Shown: one piece after another, positions 23,201 to 34,984 of the stretch
How the letters are laid out: the number at the start of each line of letters is the position of its first letter
How positions within the stretch are numbered: the stretch's first letter is position 1
NCBI GenBank assembly: GCA_947650365.1
Contig: OX393555.1
Location: forward strand, 78,249,995 to 78,313,994
Length of the DNA stretch: 64,000 nucleotides
Source of the DNA: Chamaelirium japonicum
Taxonomy: Eukaryota > Streptophyta > Magnoliopsida > Liliales > Melanthiaceae
Direction: 5' to 3'
The notes under the pieces: model-generated
Databases searched by the model: none
What the model saw: only the letters and a program-made list of their open reading frames with translations
What the model was told of the DNA's origin: nothing
Program-made: the position numbers and the translations under genes

Positions 23201-26003
23201 ATCAAATAATATCATAATTAATAAATAAATAAAATAATAAATTTCATTAACTATCGAGATAATTAAATAAAATTATTATTTTCACAAAAAATTAATTATA
23301 AAAATATTTCAATTATTTAAATTATTTTATAATTAAATAAATGATTACTATTATTAAAAGAATTATAGAAACATTACAATGATAATCATAATAACTTTGA
23401 GATGATTCTATTCATATATTCAAATAATTAACTAATTATTTAAAAAATCAGTAAATAATAATTAAATTATAGTTTTATTTTATTACTTAATTAAATAATT
23501 ATTATTTTTAGTTATTTCAATTAATATTTCATAATTTAAAAAAAAAATTATTTATTTAATTATATAATATTTTATTTAAATTATTATTTATTTAACTATA
23601 AAATTATTTTATAATTAAAATATTTATTTTTTTAAGTAAATAATCTATTTGTTATATTTCTTTACTTATTAAGTTTTTAAATATTTCAATAATTGACTAA
23701 TTATTTTATTTTTGAAAAAAATTATTATTTATATAATTCTTTAATTTATTATCTAAATAATTAAATTCTAATATTTTAGTTATTTAAATAAATAATTATT
23801 TAATAATTTATTTAATTGATAACTGATAATTTTATTACATAATAATTTAGTAATGTAATTATTGACTAAATTATTTTAATATTTTAAAAATTTAATAATT
23901 AAAATGTTTTATACTTTAAATTATTAAGTAAATATCTAAATAATAAAATACTTAAACTATTTGATTCAAATATAATATAATGATATAATTGAATTATTTT
24001 ATTAAAAAATATTAATAACATAAAGAAATAATGAAATTATTTAAATATTTTGTAAAATAAATAAATAATGGGTCGCACGAAGGAATTAGAATGGATACAT
24101 TTGACTTAAATATTTAGTTTATTATTTCAATATATGAATAATAAAATATATTTTTAAATAGCTTAATATTTTTTTTAATTATCAAAGAAATATTTATTGA
24201 TTTTAATATTGAAAAAATAAATAATCAATAGTATCATCTCAACATTATTATGATAATCATTGTTAAATAAATAATAATTTAAATAAAATATTTATAGTTA
24301 AATAAATAATTTTTTTTATTAAATTATGAAATATTAACTGAAATTACTAAAATTAATAATTATTTAATTAAGTAATAAAATAAAATAATAATTTAATAAT
24401 TATTTACTTATTATTAAAATAATTAGTTAATTCTTTGAATATATGAATTGTATCATCTCAACGTTATTATGATTATCCTTGTAATGTTTCTATAATTTTT
24501 TTAATAAAAGCAATCATTTATTTTATTATGAAATAATTTAAATAATTGAAATATTTTAATAATTAAATTTTTAATAACATAATAATTTTATTTAATTTTT
24601 TAATTATGTAGTTATTTAATGAAATTTATTATTTTATTTATTTATTAATTATGATATTAGTAAATAATAAAATTATGTAACTTTTTAATGGTTTAAAATA
24701 TTAAATAAATAAATACTGATTTAAGTATATAATTAATTAATTTTATTAGTTATTTCTTAAATTATTATTATTATTTAAATTAATTTAATTAATTCATTAA
24801 ATAATAAATTATTAAAATAATGAAATAAATAATTAATTCATAATTTTATTATTTAATAAATAAATAATGAAAATATTTAATTAAATAATGAAAATTTTAA
24901 TGAAAATATTTAATTATTTATCATCAAAGTAATTTTTTTCAATAAATAAATAGTTAGTCAATAATTGAAATATTTAAAAATGTAATTAGTGAAGAAAAAT
25001 ATCAAATAGATTATTTACTTAAAAAAATAAATATGTTAATTATTAAATAATTTTATAGTTAAATAAATAATAATAAAAATAAAATATTATACAATTAAAA
25101 AAATTAAAAATTGATTAAATTATGAAATATTAATTGAAATAACTAAAAAAATTAATTATTTACTAAAAAAAATATTTACTTATTTACTGAAATTAATTAT
25201 TTACTTAAAAAAATAAGTAAATAAGTAAATAATTAAAATATTTAAATAATTACCATTAATGAAATAATTATTATAATTATAATTTAATTATTTTATGAAA
25301 TAAATTATTAATTGAATTATTTATTTTATAAAGTAATAAAATAATATAATAATATAATAACTAATTACTTATTATTTTAGATAGAATATCATATAATTAA
25401 ATAAATAAATTTTTTTATTTAATTATGAAATATTAAATAAAAAACTAAAAAAATAATTTTTTAATTAAGTTATAAATTAAAACAATAATTTAAGATTTAT
25501 TTACTAATTATTTAAATAATTAGTTAGTTAATTGAATCTATGAATAGACTCATCTCAACGTTATTATGATTATCATTGTAAAGTTTTTATATATTTTTTA
25601 TAATAGTAATAGTTTATTTAATTATAAAATAATTTAAATAATTAAAATATTTTAATAATTAACTTTTGATTAAAATAATAATTTTATATAATTATATAAT
25701 TATCTTGTTATTTAATGAAATTTATTATTTTATTTGTTTAATAATTATTATATTATTAAATAATCAAATTATGTAACTATTTAATGGTTTAAAATATTAA
25801 ATAAAGAAATAATGATTTAAGTATATAATAAATTTATTTTATTAGTTATTTCTTTAATTATTATTATTTTTTAAATTATATTAATTAATTAATTAAATAA
25901 TAAATTATTGAAAAAATAAAAAAATTAAATAATTCATTATATTATTATCCAATAAGTAAATAATGAAAATATTTAATTAATTACCATTTATGAAGTAAAT
26001 TAT
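20298..26003. repeat. 5.7-kb AT-rich block with internal direct and inverted repeats
   Basis: Almost only A and T, no long open frame, and flanked on both sides by the 23/28-bp satellite. By eye it holds diverged copies of a unit of about 1.1-1.3 kb. The marker GAAACATTACAATGAT occurs at about 22103 and 23368, and its complement (CATCTCAACGTTATTATGAT...) at about 24454 and 25551. Another stretch at 20298-20430 reappears inverted at about 20990-21115 and 23560-23700, and direct at about 24960-25090. It looks like an AT-rich satellite or a decayed repeat, not organellar DNA. Confidence 0.8.
24068..24102 (-). repeat. Isolated 23/28-bp satellite unit inside the AT-rich block
   Basis: GGGTCGCACGAAGGAATTAG followed by AATGGATACATTTG is a single reverse-oriented satellite unit, far from the flanking arrays. 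It sits about where the AT-rich repeats change orientation. Confidence 0.85.
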
Positions 26004-28243
26004 TACGAATGAATTAGAATGGGTCGTACGAATGAATTAGAATAGATCGTACGAATGAGTAAGAATGGATCGTACGAATAAAATAGAATAGATTGTACGA
26101 ATGAATTAGAATGGATCGTACGAATGAATTAGAATGAATCGTGTGAAAGAATTAGAATGGATTGTATGAATGAATTAGAATTGATCGTGCGAATGAATTA
26201 GAATGGATCGTACGAATGAATTAGAATGGATCGTACGAATGAATTAGAATGGATCGTACGAATGAATTAGATTGGATCGAACGAATGAATTAAAATGGAT
26301 ATATTAGTGCAAATGAATTAGATTGGATCGTATGAATGAATTAGAATGGATCGTACGAATGAATTAGAATGGATCGTGTAAAAGAATTAGAATGGATTGT
26401 ATGAATGAATTAGAATTGATCGTGCGAATGAATTAGAATGGATCGTACGAATGAATTAGAATGGATCGTATGAATGAAATAGAATAGATCGTATGAATTA
26501 GAATGGATCGTACGAATGAAATAGAATAGATCGTACGAATGAATTAGAATGGATACATTCGTGCGAATGAATTAGAATGGATCGTACGAATGAATTAGAA
26601 TGGATCATGCGAATGAATTAGAATGGATACATTCGTGCGAAAGAATTAGAATGGATCGTATGAATGAATTAGAATAGATTGTGCGAATGAATCAGAATGG
26701 ATCGTACGAATGAATTAGAATGGATACATTCGTGCTAATGAATTAGAATGGATCGTACGAATGAATTAGAATAGATTGTACGGATGAATTAGAATGGATC
26801 GTACGAATGAATTAGAATGGATCGTAATAATGGATCGTACGAATGAAATAGAATGGATCATACGAATGAATTAGCATGGATCGTGCTAAGGAATTAGAAT
26901 GGATCGTACAAAGGAATTAGAATGGATTGTGCGAATGAATTAGAATGGATCGTACGAATGAATTAGAATAGATTGTAATAATGGATCGTACGAATGAAAT
27001 AGAATGGATCGTACGAATGAATTAGCATGGATCGTGCGAATGAATTAGAATGGATCGTGTGAAAGAATTAGAATGGATTTTATGAATGAATTAGAATTGA
27101 TCGTGCGAATGAATAAGAATGGATCGTACGAATGAATTAGAATGGATCGTATGAATGAAATAGAATGGATCGTATGAATTAGAATGGATCATACGAATGA
27201 AATAGAATAGATCGAACGAATGAATTAGAATGGATACATTCGTGCGAATGAATTAAAATGGATCGTACGAATGAATTAGAATGGATCGTGCGAATGAATT
27301 AGAATGGATACATTCGTGCGAAAGAATTAGAATGGATCGTACGAATGAATTAGAATAGATTGTGCGAATGAATTAGAATGGATCGTACGAATGAATTAGA
27401 ATGGATACATTCGTGCTAATGAATTAGAATGGATCGTACAAATGAATTAGACTAGATTGTGCAAATGAATTAGAATGGATCGTACGAATGAATTAGAATG
27501 GATCGTAATAATGGATCGTACGAATGAAATAGAATGGATCGTACGAATGAATTAGCATGGATCGAGCTAAGGAATTAGAATGGATCGTACGAAGGAATTA
27601 GAATGGATTGTGCGAATGAATTAGAATGGATCGTACGAATGAATTAGAATGGATCGTAATAATGGATCGTACGAATGAAATAGAATGGATCGTACGAATG
27701 AATTAGCATGGATCGTGCGAATGAATTAGAATGGATCGTACGAATGAATTAGAATGGATCGTATGAATGAATTAGAATGGATTGTGCGAATGAATTAGAA
27801 TGGATCGTACAAATGAATTAGAATGGATACATTCGTGCGAATGAATTAGAATGGATCGTATGAATGAATTATAATAGATTGTGCGAATCAATTAGAATGG
27901 ATCGTGTGAATGAATTAGAATGGATCGTATGAATGAATTAGAATAGATTGTGCGAATGAATTAGATTGGATCGTACGAATGAATTAGAATGGATCGTAAT
28001 AATGGATCGTACGAATGAAATAGAATGGATCGTACGAATGAATTAGCACTGATCGTGCGAATGAATTAGAATGGATTGTACGAATGAATTAGAGTGGATC
28101 GTATGAATAAATTAGAATGGATTGTGCGAATGAATTAGAATGGATCGTGCGAATGAATTAGAATGGATACATTCGTACGAATGAATTAGAATGGATCGTG
28201 CTAATGAATTAGAATTGATCGTGCGAATGAATTAGAATGGATC
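26004..28243 (-). repeat. 23/28-bp satellite, reverse orientation, 2.2 kb
   Basis: Reverse-complement units (GAATGAATTAGAATGGATCG and variants). A distinctive module with GGATCGTAATAATGGATCG followed by a GAAATAGAATGG variant recurs at about 26820, 26975, 27504, 27655 and 27988. This shows duplication of several-unit segments. Confidence 0.95.
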
Positions 28244-29312
28244 GTTCTAATTTATTCGTAATTCGTACGATCCATTCTAATTCATTAGCACGATCCATTC
28301 TAATTCATTCGTACGATCTATTCTATTTCATTCGTACGATCCATTCTTACTCAATCGTATGATCCATTCTTATTCATTCGCACGAATGTATCCATTTTAA
28401 TTCATTCGTACGATCCATTCTAATTCATTCGCACGATCCAATCTAATTCATTAATACGATCCAATCTAATTCATTCATACGATCCATTCTTATTCATTCG
28501 CACGAATGTATCCATTCTAATTCATTCGTACGATCCATTCTAATTCATTCGCACAATCCATTCTATTTCATTCATACGATCCATTCTAATTCATTCGTAC
28601 GATCCATTCTAATTCATTCGCACGATCCATGCTAATTCATTCGTACGATCCATTCTATTTCATTCGTACGAACCATTATTACGATACATTCTAATTCATT
28701 CGTACGATCCATTCTAATTCATTCGCATAATCTATTCTAATTCCTTCGTACGATCCATTCTAATTCCTTAGCACGATCCATGCTAATTCATTCGTACGAT
28801 CCATTCTATTTCATTCGTACGATCCATTATTATGATCCATTCTAATTCATTCATACGATCCATTCTAATTCATTCGCACAATCTATTCTAATTCATTCGT
28901 ACGATCCATTCTAATTCATTAGCACGAATGTATCCATTCTAATTCATTCGTACGATCCATTCTAATTCATTCGCACAATCTATTCTAATTCATTCGTACG
29001 ATCCATTCTAATTCTTTCGCACGAATGTATCCATTCTAATTCATTCGCACGATCCATTCTAATTCATTCGTACGATCCATTCTAATTCATTCGCACGAAT
29101 GTATCCATTCTAATTCATTCGTACGATCTATTCTATTTTTTTCGTACGATCCATTCTAATTCATACGATCCATTCTATTTCATTCATACGATCCATTCTA
29201 ATTCATTGGTACGATCCATTCTAATTCATTCGCACGATCAATTCTAATTCATTCATACAATCCATTCTAATTCTTTCACACGATCCATTCTAATTCATTC
29301 GTACAATCCATT
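28244..29312 (+). repeat. 23/28-bp satellite, forward orientation, 1.1 kb
   Basis: Inverted relative to both neighbours. It contains the forward form of the module seen in the adjacent reverse array (CCATTATTA... near 28675 and 28825), so it is an inverted duplicate of part of that array. Confidence 0.95.
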
Positions 29313-31728
29313 GATCGTACGAATGAATTAGAATGGATCTTACGAATGAATTGAATGGATACATTCGTGTGAATGAATTAGAATGGATCGTGCGAATGAA
29401 TTAGAATGGATCGTACGAATGAATTTGCATGGATCGTGCTAATGAATTAGAATGGAACGTACGAATGAATTAGAATGGATCGTGTGAAGAATTAAAATGG
29501 ATCGTACGAATGAATTAGAATGGATATATTCATGCAAATGAATTAGAATGGATCGTATGAATGAATTAGAATGGATCATGCGAATTAATTAGAATGGATC
29601 GTACGAATGAATTAGAATGGATTGTATGAATGAATTAGAATGGATCGTACGAAGGAATTAGAATGGATCGTACGAAGGAATTAGAATGGATCGTATGAAT
29701 GAATTAGAGTGGATATCGTACGAACGAGTAAGAATGGATCGTACGAATAAAATAGAATGGATTGTACGAATGAATTAGAATGGATCGTACGAATGAATTA
29801 GAATTAATCATATGAATGAATTAGAATGGATCGTATGAGTGAATTCGAATGGATCGTGCGAATTAATTAGAATGGATTGTACGAATGAATTAGAAATGAT
29901 CGTATGAATGAATTAGAATGGATCGTGCGAATGAATTAGAATGGATCGTACGAATGAATTAGAATGGATCGTATGAATGAATTAGAATAGATCGTGTGAA
30001 TGAATTAGAATGGATCATACGAATGTTTTAGAATGGATTATATGAATGAATTAGAATGGATCGTACGAAGGAATTAGAATGGATCGTACGAATGAATTAG
30101 AATGGATCATACGAATGAATTAGAATGGATCGTACGAATGAATTAGAATAGATCGTACGAATGAATTAGAATGGATACATTCGTGCGAATGAATTAGATT
30201 GGATCGTGCACGTGTACTAATGAATTAGAATGAATCGTACGAATGAATTAGAATGGATCGTATGAATGAAATAGAATGGATTGTACGAATGAATTTAAAT
30301 GGATCATACGAATGAGTATGAATGGATCGTACAAAGGATGGATACATTCGTGCGAATAAATTAGAATGGATCGTACGAATGAATTAGAATGGATCGTATG
30401 AATGAATTAGAATGGATCGTATGAATGAATTAGATTGGATCGTATAAATGAATTAGAATGGATCGTACGTATGAATTAGAATGGATACATTCATGAGAAT
30501 GAATAATAATGGATCGTATGAAGGAATTAGAATGGATCATACGAATGAAATAGAATGGATCGTACGAAGGAATTAGAATGGATCGTACGAAGGAATTAGA
30601 ATGGATCGTACGAAGGAATTAGAATGGATCATACGAATGGAATAGAATGGATCGTACGAAGGAATTAGAATGGATCGTATGAAGGAATTAGAATGGATCG
30701 TACGAATGAATTAGAATGGATCGTGCGAATGAATTAGAATAGATCGTATGAATGAAATAGAATGGATCGTATGAATTAGAATAGATTGTACGAATGAAAT
30801 AGAATGGATCGTACGAATGAATTAGAATAGATTGTGCGAATGAATTAGAATGGATCATACGAATGAATTAGAATGGATCATACGAATGAATTAGAATGGA
30901 TCGTATGAATGAATTAGAATGGATCATGCGAATGAATTAGAACGTATGAATGAATTAGAATGGATACATACGAACGAATTAGAATGGATCGTATGAATGA
31001 ATTAGATGAATTAGAATAGATCGTACGAATGAATTAGAATGGATCGTACGAATGAATTAGAATGGATCGTATGAATGAATTAGAATGGATCGTACGAATG
31101 AATTAGAATGGATCGTATGAATGAATTAGAATAGATCGTGCAATTAGAATGGACCGTACAAAATTAATTAGAATGGATCGTATGAATGAATTAGAATGGA
31201 TACATACGAATGAATTAGAATGGATCGTATGAATGAATTAGATTGGATCGTATGAATGAATTAGAATGGATCGTGCGTCGTACGAATGAATTAGAATGGA
31301 TCGTATTAATGAATTAGAATGGATCGTGCGAATGAATTAGAATGGATCGTACGAATGAATTAGAATGGATCGTATGAATGAATTAGAATGGATATATACG
31401 AATGAATTAGAATGGATCGTATGAATGAATTAGATTGGATCGTATGAATGAATTAGAATGGATCGTGCGTCGTACGAATGAATTAGAATGGATCGTATTA
31501 ATGAATTAGAATGGATCGTGCGAATGAATTAGAATGGATCATACGAATGAATTAGAATTGATCGTATGAATGAATAAGAATGGTTACATACGAATGAATT
31601 AGAATGGATCGTATGAATGAATTAGATTGGATCGTATGAATGAATTAGAATGGATCATGTGTCGTATGAATGAATTAGAATGGATCGTATTAATAAATTA
31701 GAATGGATCATGCGAATGAATTAGAATG
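29313..31728 (-). repeat. 23/28-bp satellite, reverse orientation, 2.4 kb, ending at Tat copy 2
   Basis: Reverse units throughout. The last 0.8 kb shows a higher-order module of about 180-200 bp containing GGATCGTGCGTCGTACGAAT or close variants (near 31270, 31460 and 31655). The array continues after Tat copy 2 at 55938; the pre-insertion junction reads TTAGAATGGATCG, as in any unit. Confidence 0.95.
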
Positions 31729-32351
31729 TGTGAGTGCAAATTTTGGCAAGAAGTCTGACCACAGCGGGACCCACCGGCCCTGCCTGGTGGGCCCCCGCAG
31801 ACAACAGCGGGACCCACCGGCCCTGCCTGGTGGGCCCAGGAACCTGCGGAACCCCCCAGGAAACGGCAGCGGGGCCCACCAGCTTTACCTGGAGGATCCC
31901 CAGATACAACGGCAGAAACCGCCATTTGCCACCAGAAAATTCTATAAATAGCAAACCCTTCGAATGTAGATGGATCCGAAATCCGATTTCTACTTCTGAG
32001 ATCTGATTTTCAGAAACCAGAGCTCTTGATTTCAGTTTCCATCCATTCACTTCCTCTCTTCGATTTTCTTCTTGCCTTTGAAGAGATCAAAGAGGTTTCA
32101 GTGATACTCGGCCTGTCGAGATCACTTCGATAAAAGTGTTAGTAAATTTGGATTACTCCCTATAGCATGGAGACGTAGGCTTCGGCTGAACTCCGAGATC
32201 ATATCTCTCGTGTCAGCTCTCTGATTGCCTCTCTGTTTGCATATCGAAAGCAGCAACTTTAATCAATAGATCGAACAACGATCGTCGACTCAAACCTTCA
32301 ATTGAGTGGTGCTTCGAAGTCTTCGGGTCGGCACGAAGATTTTTCCCCATA
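31729..32351 (+). repeat. 5' LTR of Tat copy 2
   Basis: Starts TGTGAGTGCAAATTTTGG and ends TTTTTCCCCATA (the expected CA end changed to TA). It has two 43-bp GC-rich units near 31758-31840 and a TATA box TATAAATAG at 31943-31951. By eye it differs from the 3' LTR at about 24 of 623 positions, mostly transitions, with no indel. Confidence 0.94.
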
Positions 32352-32354
32352 GTT

Positions 32355-32370
32355 TGGCACCGTCTGTGGG
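32355..32370 (+). promoter_or_regulatory. Primer binding site of Tat copy 2
   Basis: TGGCACCGTCTGTGGG begins four bases after the 5' LTR. This is the usual position and general form (TGGCGCCGTCTGTGGG) in Tat elements, with G changed to A. It would pair with a tRNA 3' end to prime minus-strand synthesis; I did not assign the tRNA. Confidence 0.8.
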
Positions 32371-32518
32371 ATCGAAACGAAAAGCCAAGCTCTCTCTACG
32401 ACTATTAGATCGGTTGAGCAGATAACCGATCTTGATAGCCAAACTTCCTCGCCCCTGTGGTTGATCAGACAACCATTAGGACATCAGCACTCTCGTTGTA
32501 CCCTTCGCTCCCTACTAA

Positions 32519-34978
32519 ATGGCGAGAACGAAACATCAGGGCCAACCAGAAGGAAGTAACACTCAATAATCTCGTCCTGAGACTCATTCAATAAGTCAAA
32601 GGCTCAATTTCGGACAGCCCCTTGCTGTCCCCAATGTGGGGGTTCACTCAGGAAGTGGGAGATCAGTTGATCAACCGATCGCCCCTCTCCATCAATCAAT
32701 TGGGCAGACTGCTCCTCCTGTTGAGAACCCTCTATCGACTTATCAAATCTCAGCAATCGACTTTCAACTACTCCAGCTAGCAAAGCAAAATGCCACCCTC
32801 ACCGCTGAGAGGGATGCCCTCAAGAAGGCAGCTTCCGAAGCTGGGATCGCTCTTCCTATCCCCTGTACAAATGAGAGGGTCGATCTTCCACGATAATCAA
32901 TCCACTCCGAGCAACGAAGGTCAATGTGCACTGCTGCCCCCGGGAGGATTCGTCGCGACCCAACTCCCTCTACTGTCCCATGGAAACAGAGTGTTTGGGA
33001 TCGCCTCGACGATGAGTCCTCCCAATCCTCTTCTGGTCGCAACTGCGACAGGAAGGCACCTTCAAAGCTCAGCAAACCAAGGAAACACCTGATGAAAGGC
33101 GCTCCTTCAAAGAGTAGAATTTCTCCATCTATTCCACTTCAATATGGACTCGGACCGGATCTTCATCACCGACTCCAACCTGCTGATACTCAGAGGCCTG
33201 AACATGACCTCTCAATCTTGCCTCTCGATCCATACCCAAATCGAGGGCATGGTCGTAGAGACGGGTACTCATCAGCCGGACCTCTCCATCGGAGCCAGTT
33301 TGAATCAACATTTCCAAAGGGATGGAGAACTCCCACTCTCCCCAAATTTAATTGTGTCAAAGGAGATCCGACTCTCCATATACTAGCCTTCAAACAAGCC
33401 TTGACACCGCACGAAGAAGAGAATAACGTGCTTTGTCGCACTTTCGCCGGAAGTCTCGATGAGCCATCACTCGATTGGTACCATAATCTCTGAGCTGGGT
33501 CCATTACCCAGTTCGGTGTTCTGACTAACCTCTTCGTACAGCATTATCAACTCAATCTGAAGCCAGAAAAGAAGCTCGACTCCCTATATCGGGTAAGGAT
33601 GGGTGCTGACGAGAGTCTCTGCAGTTTCACTAGAAGATTCCGCAACGAGCATGCTGCCCTCTCCTGAAGACATCTGGATGATGAAGCCATCATGTTGGCT
33701 TTCCAGAACGCCCTCCGTTTCGACCTACATATCTACAACGACTTCTTCCTCAAACCTCCTCCTTCTCTGGGTTCAATGTTTGATCTAATTCAGAGGGAAA
33801 TTGAGGTTGAAGTTGATCAAGTCACCCAAAAAGGGCGAGAGTCAAAGCGAAGGCCTGTGGAGAGAGAAGCTCCAAAGTATGCTGCCAAAGCTCACAACGC
33901 TGAGGCAGTAGCCCCCCATGCCAACAAAAGATCGAAGAATGATGGACGACGATCTCCGACGAAGACCACTTTCACCGAGTGGAATTTACCGGTTGAACAG
34001 ATCCTCGACCGCATTCAACACGAAGAATTCCTTCGAAGGCCCAATCCACTTCAGCCGAACACTAAATTCATTGCTGACAAAACTGTTTATTGCGACTTCC
34101 ACCAAAGTCACGGCCATTCCACCGATCGGTGCTATCGGTTAAAATTTCATCTCGAAGATTTGTTGCGAGAAGGCCACCTACAAGAGTTCACCAAAGATGG
34201 GCAAGATCAACGCCGATCCTCTGCGAAGGGGAAAGAAGCTTGCTGGGTCCATCGAATCTCTTCCCACCGATCTCCTCTTACTGTGAATGCCAACGTCTTT
34301 GGCATTCACGGATCATTGCACAATCAAGCAGTGACCGGGAAAGAAGTTGATCGGCAAGTTCGACGTATCTTCCATGTTCGTGCTACGGCAAACAAAGAGA
34401 ACACATGGATCGAGAAGCCTATTGAGGGTTTAGCTTGGCCGTCCATCGTCTTCAACGACTCAGACCTTCAAGGAGTTCATACTCCACATCGAGACCCCCT
34501 GGTCCTAAAGATCCTCATTGACGGAAGCACTGTCAATCAAATTCTCATCGACACCGAAAGCTCCATCGACATTATGTTCTCAGACTACTTCAAACGTCTA
34601 GGGCATAAATATTCAAGTCTTGATGTTGTTCCAACGGTGATTACCGGCTTCAACGGTGAACAAAGCATTACTATGGGTGAATCAAGATTCACTCTCGATC
34701 TCAGCCGAGAAACTCGAGTCTCGGTGAGATTTGCTATCGTCGAAGGAACGTCCAGCTACAACGCTATTCTCGGTCGACCATTCCTCCACCAGATCAATGC
34801 CATCTCCTCTCCTTATCATCAACTCCTCAAATTCGCAACGGGAGAAGGCATTGTCTGTATTCAAGGCGATCAGCAAGCCGGGCGATCTTGTGAAGCTACT
34901 GCTACAAAAACAGATCGTAAGATCAATATCGCTCCTCTAAAGCGGCCACGAGATGAAGCTGGCCCCTCTTCCCAATAG
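32519..34978 (+). pseudogene. gag-protease of Tat copy 2 (819 codons, four premature stops)
   Basis: ATG at 32519 opens MARTKHQGQPEG. The same frame runs to TAG 34976-34978 with no frameshift but with stops at 32567, 32894, 33491 and 33665. In order: a short coiled coil (LLQLAKQNATLTAERDALKK, about residues 80-105), a Retrotrans_gag-type capsid region (LPKFNCVKGDPTLHILAFKQ ... SLDWYHNL ... FTRRFRNEHAAL, about residues 275-390), a zinc knuckle C-X2-H-X4-H-X4-C near 34090-34135, and the protease. The active-site triad DTG has become DTE (LIDTESSIDIMF). The start follows the primer site by about 150 bp of leader. The product would have been Gag plus retropepsin. Confidence 0.9.
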
Positions 34979-34984
34979 CAATCA
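34976..34984 (+). promoter_or_regulatory. Candidate leaky stop (UAG-CAA-UCA) between protease and RT, copy 2
   Basis: CAA TAG CAA TCA fits the UAG-CAR-YYA readthrough consensus, and the frame continues into pol. It is the homologue of 1124-1132 in copy 1. The third base of the YYA part differs between the copies, yet the consensus is kept. Confidence 0.6.

Noticed and set aside
20298..26003. Organellar DNA insertion as origin of the AT-rich block
   Set aside because: No plastid or mitochondrial gene, tRNA or rRNA sequence; composition is too extreme and internally repetitive.
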